The position numbers were made by a program, and so were the translations under genes. Under the pieces are notes generated by a model. The model did no database searches and was not told the origin of the DNA. It saw only the letters and a program-made list of their open reading frames with translations. Below, in pieces: positions 35,246 through 44,485 of a stretch of 64,000 bases of DNA. Every line of letters starts with the position of its first letter. The first letter of the stretch is position 1. The DNA lies in assembly GCF_036320655.1 (NCBI RefSeq), contig NZ_CP143258.1, positions 1,488,001 to 1,552,000 of the forward strand, read 5' to 3'. The DNA comes from Porphyromonas pogonae (GTDB taxonomy: Bacteria; Bacteroidota; Bacteroidia; Bacteroidales; Porphyromonadaceae).

Positions 35246-35806
35246 ATGAGTGTTAAATATGAGCTTGTAGATTACAAAAAAGACATTAATGTACGTGAAT
35301 TTATGCAGGGATGTGTAGATGTGGTTAGAATACAGGCATTTTGCTATAATTGCCCTCATTATGGTAAGATTTGGTCTTGTCCGCCCTTTGATTTTGACAT
35401 AATGTCTGTATGGAATAGATATTTTATGTTGAGATTGTGGGGACGAAAGATTATTTTTGATAAACATGTTACACAACAACATTTAAGTCCTGATGCTCTC
35501 CATAGCATAATAACCAAAACCTTGTCGAAGGAGAAAGTCAGAATGAATAACGAGCTTATGGCTAGTGAGCGCCTATGTGTGGGTTCGCTAGCGCTAAACC
35601 CAGGTCGGTGTGAAACTTGTGAGTATTGTGCTAAAGCTTTAGGCAAAGATTGTATTTATCCCACGACACTGCGTTACTCCATTGAAGCATTAGGCGGAGA
35701 TGTGTGTATTGCAATGGAAAGATATTTCAATCAAAAGATTCAGTGGAGCACCGCTGATAAACTCCCGGAATATTTATTTTTGGTAGGAGCCCTGCTAAAA
35801 GAATAA
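35246..35806 (+). CDS. DUF2284 cysteine-rich metal-binding protein
   Basis: A 186-residue protein from ATG 35246 (a TTG at 35228 is less likely). It has CYNCPHYGKIWSCPPF near residues 33-48 and a second cluster CETCEYCAKALGKDC near 120-134, the pattern of DUF2284 predicted metal/Fe-S-binding proteins. These occur mainly in anaerobes and are thought to bind an Fe-S cluster; the role is unknown. Confidence 0.83.
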   Translation: MSVKYELVDYKKDINVREFMQGCVDVVRIQAFCYNCPHYGKIWSCPPFDFDIMSVWNRYFMLRLWGRKIIFDKHVTQQHLSPDALHSIITKTLSKEKVRMNNELMASERLCVGSLALNPGRCETCEYCAKALGKDCIYPTTLRYSIEALGGDVCIAMERYFNQKIQWSTADKLPEYLFLVGALLKE

Positions 35807-35922
35807 ATAATAATGAACTTACGTTATATTGTAGTCGTTGTATAGATAACCATGCCTCATTACAACCTTACCCCAGCATCAATTTAAGAATAATGGCATG
35901 GTTTTTGAATTTTGTTCATATT

Positions 35923-38466
35923 ATGACTTATAATTATACTGACACCTTTAGAAATTCTTTGGAAAATAGCTATAGGCTTGCAGAGAGTTTTAGATTGCCT
36001 ATTGTGACACCGGATATCCTTGTTCTGGGTATTATTGAAAGCGGTGGTAACTCAGGCACGGACTTCTTGTACAATCTTGGCTTTGATCCTGCTGAAATAT
36101 CAGAAAGGATCAAAAATGAGGTTATAGGTATCAATAATAATGGTCACCAAATTGTGGTACCGGTGTTTGATTCCGAATCAAGACATTGTATTGTAAGAGC
36201 TGCACGTATATGTCAGGAGAGGGGCGATGATGCCATCAGTCCTTTACATCTTATGTGGGCTGTATTGCAGACACAGAATAACAACTATTTGAAAGAGTTT
36301 TTTATGAACAAGAATATAGATATAGAAAAACTGATGAATATGGATGTTGCTTTTGAAGACTCATCTTTACAGACTCAGGATTATAACCCGCTGAATGGTT
36401 ATAAGGATAATGATTTTGACGACAACGACAATATGCAGGATGATGAGCAAGACAAACCCGCTTCAGGTGTGGGGAAATCTTCAGCATCGTCTGCTACGTC
36501 CGTGACTCACGAACCCGGCAGTAGTACTCCTGCTCTTGATAGTTTTGGTAATGACATTACTGCTTTGGCTGAAAAAGGCAAACTTGACCCGGTGGTTGGA
36601 AGAACTCGTGAAATCGAGCGAGTGATACAGATCCTTAGTAGAAGAAAGAAAAACAATCCTGTGCTGATAGGAGAACCCGGTGTGGGTAAAAGTGCGATTG
36701 TTGAGGGATTGGCTCAAAGGATAGTGCAAAGAAAAGTAAGCCGAGTATTATTTGACAAGCGTATTGTTAGTTTGGACTTAGGATTGCTTGTGGCCGGTAC
36801 CAAATACAGAGGCCAGTTTGAAGAAAGACTTAAGGCAATAATAGACGAACTGAAGAAGAATACTAATATAATTCTTTTTATTGATGAGTTGCACACCATA
36901 GTGGGAGCCGGATCTGCTGCCGGATCTATGGATACTGCCAATATGCTTAAGCCTGCCCTGGCTCGTGGTGAATTGCAATGTATAGGAGCCACGACTATAG
37001 ACGAATATAGAAAGAACATAGAGAAGGATGGTGCCCTTGAGAGAAGATTCCAAAAGGTACAGGTAGAACCGTCGACCAAAGACGAAACTCTTGAGATATT
37101 GAGAAATATCAAGTCACACTATGAAAATTATCATTTTGTAAACTACACAGATGAAGCGATAAAGGCCGCAGTAGATTTGACTGATAGATATGTCAATGGG
37201 CGTTTCTTCCCTGATAAAGCTATTGATGCATTGGATGAAAGTGGTGCAAGTGTACATATCTCAAAAATAGGGGTGCCCGTGGAAATTGAAAATATGGAGA
37301 CCGAACTTTCTTCATTGCAAGAAAATAAATTAAATGCAGTGAAAGCTCAGAACTACGAGCTAGCCGCATCGTTCCGTGACAAGGAAAGATCTTTGGAGAC
37401 AGCTATAGCCGAAGCTAAAATAAACTGGCAAAAGGAGATGGTAAACCATAGAGAGACCGTATCAGAACAAGATGTTGCTAAAGTCGTGGCTCTGATGACA
37501 GGTGTGCCTGTGGAGCGAATTGCTCAGGAGGAGAATATTCGTCTAAAAGACATGGCGCTCAATCTTAAAAAATCAGTAGTGGGACAAGATGAGGCTGTAG
37601 ATAAACTCACCAAAGCTATCCAACGAAGTCGCTTAGGTCTGAGAGATGAGAAAAGACCTATAGGTACATTTTTGTTCTTAGGCCCTACGGGAGTTGGAAA
37701 AACTCACTTGGCTAAAGAATTGAGCAGATACCTTTTTGACTCCGACGATGCTTTGATCAGAGTAGATATGAGTGAGTATATGGAGAAGTTTGCTGTATCA
37801 CGTTTAGTAGGGGCTCCTCCCGGATACGTTGGCTATGAAGAAGGAGGACAGCTTACCGAACAAGTGAGACGCCATCCTTACTCCGTAGTCTTACTAGATG
37901 AGATCGAAAAAGCGCATGCTGATGTCTATAATCTTTTACTACAGGTTTTGGATGAAGGTTATCTGACGGATAGTGAAGGGCGCAAGATTGACTTTAGAAA
38001 TACTGTTATTATTATAACTTCTAATGTCGGAACACGTCAAGTCAAAGACTTTGGCCGAGGCATCGGTTACAGTGTTTCTTCAGAAATCAATAAGGAGTAT
38101 TCAGATTCTTTGATAAAGAAGGCACTTAACAAAACATTTAGTCCTGAATTCTTAAATAGATTGGATGAAATAGTTCTGTTCGATTCTTTGGACAAAGCAT
38201 CAATACGCTCTATTATTGATATAGAACTTAAGTCAATATCCGACCGAATACGTAAAGCCGGATACGAAATAGAACTGACTGATGAGGCCAAAGACCTTAT
38301 TGCTTCTCAAGGATATGATGTGCAGTATGGAGCTCGGCCTCTTAAGCGAGCTTTACAAAAAGAAGTAGAGGATAAACTCACGGATATGATATTATCAGGT
38401 GAAATAGCAAAAGGCGAAAAATTGATCCTTTCAGTTGAGGATGGAAGGATAGTAAGAGTGAAATAA
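35923..38466 (+). CDS. clpC: ClpC/ClpA-type AAA+ chaperone-protease ATPase
   Basis: An 847-residue Hsp100 protein from ATG 35923 (an in-frame ATG at 35893 would add ten residues with no match to the family). It has a Clp N-domain (about 1-145), a first AAA module with Walker [10 protein letters not shown] near 250, a UVR-type middle segment (about 445-490, [23 protein letters not shown]) and a second AAA module with Walker [12 protein letters not shown] near 587. It unfolds substrates for ClpP, which is not in the window. The linker at about 145-205 is acidic and low complexity. Confidence 0.93.
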   Translation: MTYNYTDTFRNSLENSYRLAESFRLPIVTPDILVLGIIESGGNSGTDFLYNLGFDPAEISERIKNEVIGINNNGHQIVVPVFDSESRHCIVRAARICQERGDDAISPLHLMWAVLQTQNNNYLKEFFMNKNIDIEKLMNMDVAFEDSSLQTQDYNPLNGYKDNDFDDNDNMQDDEQDKPASGVGKSSASSATSVTHEPGSSTPALDSFGNDITALAEKGKLDPVVGRTREIERVIQILSRRKKNNPVLIGEPGVGKSAIVEGLAQRIVQRKVSRVLFDKRIVSLDLGLLVAGTKYRGQFEERLKAIIDELKKNTNIILFIDELHTIVGAGSAAGSMDTANMLKPALARGELQCIGATTIDEYRKNIEKDGALERRFQKVQVEPSTKDETLEILRNIKSHYENYHFVNYTDEAIKAAVDLTDRYVNGRFFPDKAIDALDESGASVHISKIGVPVEIENMETELSSLQENKLNAVKAQNYELAASFRDKERSLETAIAEAKINWQKEMVNHRETVSEQDVAKVVALMTGVPVERIAQEENIRLKDMALNLKKSVVGQDEAVDKLTKAIQRSRLGLRDEKRPIGTFLFLGPTGVGKTHLAKELSRYLFDSDDALIRVDMSEYMEKFAVSRLVGAPPGYVGYEEGGQLTEQVRRHPYSVVLLDEIEKAHADVYNLLLQVLDEGYLTDSEGRKIDFRNTVIIITSNVGTRQVKDFGRGIGYSVSSEINKEYSDSLIKKALNKTFSPEFLNRLDEIVLFDSLDKASIRSIIDIELKSISDRIRKAGYEIELTDEAKDLIASQGYDVQYGARPLKRALQKEVEDKLTDMILSGEIAKGEKLILSVEDGRIVRVK

Positions 38467-38490
38467 GGCGATTCTACTCGCTTTTTGTAT

Positions 38491-38498
38491 TATATTTG
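38491..38498 (+). promoter_or_regulatory. -7 box for the ECF sigma gene
   Basis: TATATTTG matches TAnnTTTG and lies 30 bases before the chosen ATG of the sigma gene. No -33 element was recognised. Confidence 0.45.
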
Positions 38499-38528
38499 TA
38501 ACTATAGTTATTGCTGGCTATAGAAAAT

Positions 38529-39113
38529 ATGAGTGAAGATAAAGTCATCATATCTGCAAAATCTATGACAGACGAGCAGCTTCTGAAAATGTTGGAAGAT
38601 ACCCGGACACGTTCAGAAGCTTTCTCTGTTGTGGTTAAATTATATAGTAAACGCATTTATTGGCAAATGCGCCGTATGGTTTATGATCATCAGGATGCTG
38701 CCGACCTTGTACAAAATACTTTTCTAAAAGCATGGGAGGCTATTGATGGATTTAGAGGAGATGCCAAGATATCTACATGGCTATACCGCATAGCCTTATA
38801 TGAGGCTCTAAATTTTATCAAAAAATATAAGCGCGAAAATGATATGCGTGTAAATATAACTGATGATAATCTCTATCTATTGGATAAGTTGAATGCTGAT
38901 CCTTATTTTGATGGCGATGAAGCGGAAAAGTCTTTTCAAAAAGCTATTCTCAAACTGCCTGAAAAGCAGCGTTTGGTATTCCAATTACGTTATTATGATG
39001 AGATGCCTTATGACCAGATGTCGGCAATAACCGGTACTTCTCAAGGAGCGCTTAAAGCTAGCTATCATCATGCGATAAAGAAATTGGAGCAATATTTAAA
39101 AACAGAGGATTAA
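38529..39113 (+). CDS. ECF-type RNA polymerase sigma factor
   Basis: A 194-residue sigma-70 family protein from ATG 38529 (TTG at 38511 is an alternative). Region 2 is seen as YDHQDAADLVQNTFLKAWEAIDGFRG followed by ISTWLYRIALYEALNFIKK, and region 4 as LPEKQRLVFQLRYYDEMPYDQMSAITGTSQGALKASYHHAIKKL. No region 3, so it is group 4 (ECF). The next two small genes probably encode its membrane-bound regulator and a periplasmic sensor. Confidence 0.93.
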   Translation: MSEDKVIISAKSMTDEQLLKMLEDTRTRSEAFSVVVKLYSKRIYWQMRRMVYDHQDAADLVQNTFLKAWEAIDGFRGDAKISTWLYRIALYEALNFIKKYKRENDMRVNITDDNLYLLDKLNADPYFDGDEAEKSFQKAILKLPEKQRLVFQLRYYDEMPYDQMSAITGTSQGALKASYHHAIKKLEQYLKTED

Positions 39114-39162
39114 ACTTTTCTGCTAATATTTATCTATCACATTAAGAGTAAGATTATTTGTT

Positions 39163-39561
39163 ATGATAGACTTTGATAACATACAGACTAAAACGGACAG
39201 TTCCAGCCATTATAGTGTGCCCGAAGGATTCTTTGAAGAGCTTGATAATAGGATTATGTCGTCTATAAAGCAGTGCGACATGTATTCGGACATCGTCAAA
39301 AGTTCTCCTAAGGTTTCGTTCAGGACTAAGGTGAAACCCTTACTGTATATGGCGGCTTCTTTTCTTATACTTATTGGCGGTATTCAAATATTTAGGCATT
39401 ATACGCAAAATCATAATAATATTTTGGAGTATCAATCCAAGAATATTGCCACCCTCGATAAGACCAAAATCGGTGCTAGCGAAGATGAAGCGTATTTGGA
39501 ATATTTTATGGATGATTGTTTGGAAAAGGTGGATGAGAGCTTTTATAAAACCGAATTTTAA
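39163..39561 (+). CDS. Small single-pass membrane protein, putative anti-sigma factor
   Basis: A 132-residue protein with a soluble N-terminus (about 1-62), one transmembrane helix at about 65-82 (LLYMAASFLILIGGIQIF) and a short periplasmic tail. The layout and position directly after an ECF sigma gene point to an anti-sigma factor, and the start VPEGFFEELDNRIMSSI is like the N-terminal part of Bacteroidota proteins in that position. No zinc-binding HxxxCxxC motif is present, so this is inference from context. Confidence 0.7.
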   Translation: MIDFDNIQTKTDSSSHYSVPEGFFEELDNRIMSSIKQCDMYSDIVKSSPKVSFRTKVKPLLYMAASFLILIGGIQIFRHYTQNHNNILEYQSKNIATLDKTKIGASEDEAYLEYFMDDCLEKVDESFYKTEF

Positions 39562-39573
39562 AATAGTGCATTT

Positions 39574-40038
39574 ATGAAGTCATGTCGAATAATTCCTTTT
39601 GTCTTAATCTTTTGTACAATATGCTCTATGCAATTTACAGTTTTGGCCGAAGGGACAAACAAACATAATCATTGTCTTGAGATGCAACGGGTGAGAGAAA
39701 AGATACGTGCTCAAAAAGAAGCTTTTCTTACTAAAGAATTAAATCTTACACCTACGGAGTCGAAAGCATTGATGCCGATATTAAAAGAATTAGATAACAA
39801 GAGGTTTGATTTGTGGAAGTCTATGTTGCACTCCGGTAAATCAAATTTCGATTCATTGTCTACCAAAGATAAAGAAGCTCTTTTTGACCAGTCTCTCAAT
39901 AATAAGGTCAAGGAGGCTTTATTGGAAAAAGAATATTATACAAAATGTAAAGCTATACTACCCATTGATAAACTACTTAAACTGAGGAGAGCCAATAGGA
40001 AGTTTGCCAAGCAGTATGTTAGGGAATCTTCTATATAG
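39574..40038 (+). CDS. Spy/CpxP-like periplasmic protein
   Basis: A 154-residue exported protein (signal peptide about 1-25, ending LAEG). The mature part is helical and charged, with KELNLTPTESKALMPILKELDNKRFDLWK resembling the LTxxQ motif region of Spy/CpxP-type chaperones. It sits 12 bp after the putative anti-sigma gene, so the three genes form an envelope-stress-type unit in which this protein may sense or buffer misfolded proteins. Confidence 0.68.
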   Translation: MKSCRIIPFVLIFCTICSMQFTVLAEGTNKHNHCLEMQRVREKIRAQKEAFLTKELNLTPTESKALMPILKELDNKRFDLWKSMLHSGKSNFDSLSTKDKEALFDQSLNNKVKEALLEKEYYTKCKAILPIDKLLKLRRANRKFAKQYVRESSI

Positions 40039-40053
40039 TTTCTTTTTTTATGT

Positions 40054-40061
40054 TATCTTTG
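40054..40061 (+). promoter_or_regulatory. -7 box for slyD
   Basis: TATCTTTG matches TAnnTTTG and ends 30 bases before the slyD start codon. Confidence 0.45.
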
Positions 40062-40091
40062 GTAAACTTTTACATTTAAAAATTGATAAAT

Positions 40092-40670
40092 ATGACTATT
40101 TCACCCAATAAATATGTTGCGTGTACATACGATTTGTATGTTGGCTCTGAGTCTGAAAGAGAGTTGATGGAGCAGGCTACCTCAGAAAAGCCATTGGAAT
40201 ATATCCATGGCATGGGTATGATGCTACCGGCTTTTGAAAAAAATCTTTTTGGATTATCTGCCGGTGATAAGTTCGATTTCGAGCTGTCTGTAGAAGATGC
40301 TTACGGTAACCGCGTGGAAGATGCTGTAGTAGAATTGCCCAAGGACATGTTCATGAATGAGAAGAATGAATTTGACTCTTCTGTTGTTTTTGAAGGTAAT
40401 ATTGTGCCTATGAGAGACTCTGAGGGTAACGTGCTTCAGGGAAATGTTATGGAGGTTCGCGAAGATGTAGTGGTGATGGATTTCAATCATCCTCTTGCAG
40501 GCGAAACTTTGCATTTTATCGGAGAAGTAAAAAATGTTCATGAAGCAACTGCGGAAGAAATTGAAGGTTTCTTTGGTTCACATGGTGGCGGCTGTGGCTG
40601 TGGCTGTGGAGATGAAGACTCTTCCGATGAAGGCTGTGGCGGAGGCTGCGGTGGTGGATGTTGCCATTAA
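40092..40670 (+). CDS. slyD: FKBP-type peptidyl-prolyl isomerase, SlyD-like
   Basis: A 192-residue protein from ATG 40092. It has the split FKBP fold with an inserted IF chaperone domain (EDAYGNRVEDAVVELPKDMF to VVMDFNHPLAGETLHFIGEV) typical of SlyD. The last 30 residues are a Gly/Cys-rich tail (GGGCGCGCGDED, then GCGGGCGGGCCH) with nine Cys and two His, suited to Ni or other soft metals. It catalyses prolyl isomerisation and aids folding and metal delivery. Confidence 0.93.
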   Translation: MTISPNKYVACTYDLYVGSESERELMEQATSEKPLEYIHGMGMMLPAFEKNLFGLSAGDKFDFELSVEDAYGNRVEDAVVELPKDMFMNEKNEFDSSVVFEGNIVPMRDSEGNVLQGNVMEVREDVVVMDFNHPLAGETLHFIGEVKNVHEATAEEIEGFFGSHGGGCGCGCGDEDSSDEGCGGGCGGGCCH

Positions 40671-40693
40671 TAAATTAAGATAAACTCTTTTAC

Positions 40694-40730
40694 ACGGACT
40701 GTTTAACTCTTTCAGGGTTTCACAGTCCGT
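40694..40730 (+). terminator. Stem-loop after slyD, possible terminator
   Basis: A perfect 9-bp stem ACGGACTGT (40694-40702) and ACAGTCCGT (40722-40730) with a 19-base loop, 23 bases after slyD. No T run follows, so it may be a weak terminator or 3' stabiliser. Confidence 0.45.
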
Positions 40731-40762
40731 ATTGATTATGTAATATTGGTATTCTTATACTC

Positions 40763-41836
40763 ATGAATTCATTTGGTAATCTTTTTAAATTCACCTCATT
40801 TGGAGAGTCACACGGCGAAGCTATCGGTGGTGTTATAGATGGATGTCCATCCGGTCTTAAGATTGATATGGATCGTCTAAGGGAGGCTATGAAGAGACGT
40901 CGCCCTGGACAATCTTCTCTATCTACTCAGAGAGATGAGCCGGATGAAGTTCATTTTCTCTCGGGGATTTCCAATGACATTACTACCGGTACACCCATTG
41001 CTTTTATCATCAAAAATAAAAACGTCAGAAGTAGTGATTATTCTGATCTTAAAACGGCTTTCAGGCCCTCTCATGGTGATTATACATATTGGAAAAAGTA
41101 CGGACACGTTATCTTCGAGGGAGGGGGGCGTGCTTCAGCTAGAGAGACTGGCATCCGCTGTGTAGTGGGCGAGTTTGCCAAGTTGATTTTAGCACCACTC
41201 AATATTTCTATTATAGCTTATACTCAGTCTGTGGGTCCTATTTCCACGTCAGAGATTAAAGATGAGCTTTTAACACTTGAGAATATTGACAGCAATCCTG
41301 TTCGATGTCCTGATCCCGCAATAGCTTCCTTAATGTATGATTATATCACGAAATTAAAGACCCAAGGAGATAGTACGGGGGGAACGGTTAAATGTATCAT
41401 TAAGAATGTCCCGGCAGGCTTGGGAGAGCCTGTCTATGATAAACTCCAAAGCCAAATGGCTTTTGCTATGATGAGTATCAATGCCGTTAAGGCCTTTGAA
41501 TATGGTGGAGGATTCGATATGTGTGCAAGAAAAGGATCGGAAGTCAATGACTCCATGTATATGCATGACAATGATGTCTGCTTCGGATCCAATTATTCAG
41601 GGGGTATACAGGCTGGTATAAGTAATGGTGCGGATATCGTATTTAGAGTTGGTTTTAAGCCCACAGCATCCATATCTAAATCTCAACAAACTATAGACAA
41701 GATGCAACATAATGCCCAAATAACCATTACCGGCAGGCATGATCCTTGTGTAGTTCCTCGTGCCATCCCTATTGTGGAAGCAATGGCTGCAATAGTATTG
41801 GCTGATTTTTACCTCATGAATAAGTCTAAAATATAA
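40763..41836 (+). CDS. aroC: Chorismate synthase
   Basis: A 357-residue FMN-dependent enzyme that makes chorismate from EPSP, the last common step of aromatic amino-acid synthesis. Signatures are FGESHGEAIGGVIDGCPSG at the start, RRRPGQSSLSTQRDEPD, the GGGRASARET motif and HDPCVVPRAIPIVEAM near the end. Length is normal. The flippase gene starts 4 bp later, so read-through into the polysaccharide genes is likely. Confidence 0.96.
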   Translation: MNSFGNLFKFTSFGESHGEAIGGVIDGCPSGLKIDMDRLREAMKRRRPGQSSLSTQRDEPDEVHFLSGISNDITTGTPIAFIIKNKNVRSSDYSDLKTAFRPSHGDYTYWKKYGHVIFEGGGRASARETGIRCVVGEFAKLILAPLNISIIAYTQSVGPISTSEIKDELLTLENIDSNPVRCPDPAIASLMYDYITKLKTQGDSTGGTVKCIIKNVPAGLGEPVYDKLQSQMAFAMMSINAVKAFEYGGGFDMCARKGSEVNDSMYMHDNDVCFGSNYSGGIQAGISNGADIVFRVGFKPTASISKSQQTIDKMQHNAQITITGRHDPCVVPRAIPIVEAMAAIVLADFYLMNKSKI

Positions 41837-41840
41837 TAAT

Positions 41841-43346
41841 ATGGGCGTCGTTTTGCGACAAAGCATCAAAGGAACGATAATTACTTATACCGGTGCTTTT
41901 ATAGGATTTATTACTACATTTTTTATCCTCACGTCTTACCTTACAACAGAAGAGATAGGGCTCACTCGTGTCCTGCTTGAAGTTGCTACATTACTATCCG
42001 GTTTTTCTATGATGGGTATGACCTCATCAATATTTCGATTCTTTCCTTATTTCAAAGATTCGCCTGATAATCCTCATTGCCCTGAACACGGACCCCATCA
42101 TGGTTTTTTCTATTATCTCATCAAAGTTGCCTTGGGCGGAGCACTTATTGTTATACCCTTGTACCTAATCTTACAGGCGCCGATCTCCTCCTTTTTTAGC
42201 AGAAATAGTGCCTTGTTCAATACTTATTACTACCAAGTTATTCCTTTGTCTCTGTGTTTGTTATTTTGGCTCACGTTTGAGTTATATGCCGTACAATTGA
42301 TGCGTATAGCTATACCCAAGTTTATTAGGGAGATATTATTGAGATTATTACTCATTGTAGTGTATCTATTATATGCCTTTCACCACATTAGTTTGTCTGT
42401 ATTTATATATTTATTTGTCGCATCTTACGGGTTATGTATGATTTTTGCATTAATTTATTTGAGGAGCATAACACCTCTTTCATTTAAACATGAGTCAACT
42501 TACATCACTCAAGAAATAAAACATAGTTTTTTCAAATATACCGGATTATACGTCGTAGCATCATTCGGATCTACACTTGCCAGCCGTATGGATCTTTTTA
42601 TGGTTAGTTCTATTGATTCGGGTGGACTCAATTCGGCCGGTATTTTTTCCATAGCATTCTTTATTGTTGCTATTATTGAGATACCTTCCCGCTCTATCCT
42701 TAGTATTTCCACTCCCGGCATGGCTGACGCGATGAAGAATAATGATATTGATAGAGTAAATAACCTATACAAACAGATTACCTTATATCAGTTTTTTACG
42801 GGAGCCATTATTTTCCTTCTCATTTGGTTTAATATCGATACCATTTTCGCTATCATACCTAATGGTCATATTTACTCTCAAGGTAAGTGGGTAGTCTTCT
42901 TCTTGGGATTGGCAAAGTTGGTAGAACTGACGTTCAATTATGGAAATCCCATTGTCAGTTGTTCCAAATATTATCATTGGAATCTGTATTATACCTTTTT
43001 GGTTACTACATTATCCATTGTGTCAAATCTTATTTTTATACCTCAACTTGGAATAGTGGGTGCAGCTGTTGCTACTCTCATAACTATGTCTATCAGTTAT
43101 GGAGTACAACAAATCCTTATCAGTTGGCGCATCAAAGCCAATCCCTTTTCTTTGAATTATTTCAAGATAATATTACTGCTGAGTGTGGTTGTAGGAATCA
43201 ATTTTTGCATTCCATTTTTATTTAATAAATGGTTAGATTTATTTTTTCGCTCAATTATTGTTATATTCATCGTCACGATCCTGGCATATTATCTGAGAGT
43301 TGTGCCTGAATTCTTTCAAAAAATAAAAACCAAAAGGGGTTTTTAA
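41841..43346 (+). CDS. Wzx-like polysaccharide flippase (MOP superfamily)
   Basis: A 501-residue membrane protein with about 14 helices of the MOP/PST type. It starts MGVVLRQSIKGTIITYTGAFIGFITTFFI, a Bacteroidota-typical opening of Wzx-like proteins. It should flip undecaprenyl-linked oligosaccharides across the inner membrane. Three glycosyltransferases follow, but no Wzy polymerase or Wzz is in sight, so this may serve glycan units attached elsewhere (for example LPS or protein glycosylation). Confidence 0.88.
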   Translation: MGVVLRQSIKGTIITYTGAFIGFITTFFILTSYLTTEEIGLTRVLLEVATLLSGFSMMGMTSSIFRFFPYFKDSPDNPHCPEHGPHHGFFYYLIKVALGGALIVIPLYLILQAPISSFFSRNSALFNTYYYQVIPLSLCLLFWLTFELYAVQLMRIAIPKFIREILLRLLLIVVYLLYAFHHISLSVFIYLFVASYGLCMIFALIYLRSITPLSFKHESTYITQEIKHSFFKYTGLYVVASFGSTLASRMDLFMVSSIDSGGLNSAGIFSIAFFIVAIIEIPSRSILSISTPGMADAMKNNDIDRVNNLYKQITLYQFFTGAIIFLLIWFNIDTIFAIIPNGHIYSQGKWVVFFLGLAKLVELTFNYGNPIVSCSKYYHWNLYYTFLVTTLSIVSNLIFIPQLGIVGAAVATLITMSISYGVQQILISWRIKANPFSLNYFKIILLLSVVVGINFCIPFLFNKWLDLFFRSIIVIFIVTILAYYLRVVPEFFQKIKTKRGF

Positions 43347-43375
43347 TTTTTTTCTTTTGTTGATTCTATGTACTA

Positions 43376-44485
43376 ATGAAAAAGAAATTACTCATTGTTC
43401 ATCGAGCTTTGGCTCCATATCGAATAGAGCTCTTCAACGAACTCTATGAAGCTTTTGACACGCGTATTTATTTTGAGTATCCATCACCACTGGAGCAGCA
43501 ATTTAGAAAAGATGCGATTGATGAGCGCGTAAAATTTAAGTCAGAAGTACTAAATGCGCCCAAGTCACAGCTAAAGAATTGGCGACCGCAGGTCATTTCT
43601 ATTATTAAAGATTTCAAACCCGATATCATCCTTGCCAGTGAATTCAATCTTATCACTCCTCTGCTCTATTATGCAAAAGCATTATACTCACACCACTCAA
43701 CGATCTATGTGATGTGCGATGATAATGAGCAAAGCGCTTTGTGTGAAGTGAAATACGGAAGAGGATTGAAGAAGAGGTTTTTAGGCATTGTAAATGGCGT
43801 TATTCTATGTGACCGAAGAGCAGAGAAAGTTTATAGTCAATCTTTTGCTAGAGGTAGCAGATTTTATACATACCCCATTATCCAAGATGATTCTTTTTTT
43901 AGAGGAAAGCTCTGTGATGCGCTTCCATTGGCAAATGATCTGAGGAGTAAGTGCAGACCTGAGGAAAAGGTGATATTATTTGTGGGTAGATTAGTTCCTG
44001 AAAAAAACGTTCATGGATTGCTACAGACTTTCAGCAAGATCTTAGATAAACAGTCTGATGTCCGATTAGTGATAGTGGGAGATGGTCCTGAAAAATCCGA
44101 TCTGATAGATATGACAAAACAGTTGGGCATACAGCCTCAAGTGTCTTTCGAAGGTAAACACGAAGGTCTTCCCTTGTATGCCTATTATGCCATGGCCGAT
44201 TTATTTATTCTACCGAGTTTGAAAGAGCCTTTCGGTGCTGTTGTAAACGAAGCCTTACTCTCCGGTTTACCGGTGATTTGTAGCAAAGTGGCAGGAGCCG
44301 CTTCGCTTATAGATGATAGCAATGGAAAAACATTTAATCCTTATCTACCGGGAGATATGGAGAATACTCTTAACGAAGCATTGTCTTCTATATTATTATA
44401 TAAAAATGTAACTTTGAAGCCATCATTGATGACTCTATTATTTAAAGAAGAGATACAGAAGCTTATTTCATTTATTGGACGATGA
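43376..44485 (+). CDS. Glycosyltransferase, GT4-like (GT-B fold)
   Basis: A 369-residue protein with a C-terminal Glycos_transf_1 domain: ILFVGRLVPEKNVHGLLQTF, then LPSLKEPFGAVVNEALLSGLPVICSKVAGA with the E-x7-E pattern (Glu277/Glu285 region). No signal peptide; cytoplasmic face of the inner membrane. It begins 29 bp after the flippase gene and overlaps the next GT gene by 4 bp. Confidence 0.88.
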   Translation: MKKKLLIVHRALAPYRIELFNELYEAFDTRIYFEYPSPLEQQFRKDAIDERVKFKSEVLNAPKSQLKNWRPQVISIIKDFKPDIILASEFNLITPLLYYAKALYSHHSTIYVMCDDNEQSALCEVKYGRGLKKRFLGIVNGVILCDRRAEKVYSQSFARGSRFYTYPIIQDDSFFRGKLCDALPLANDLRSKCRPEEKVILFVGRLVPEKNVHGLLQTFSKILDKQSDVRLVIVGDGPEKSDLIDMTKQLGIQPQVSFEGKHEGLPLYAYYAMADLFILPSLKEPFGAVVNEALLSGLPVICSKVAGAASLIDDSNGKTFNPYLPGDMENTLNEALSSILLYKNVTLKPSLMTLLFKEEIQKLISFIGR

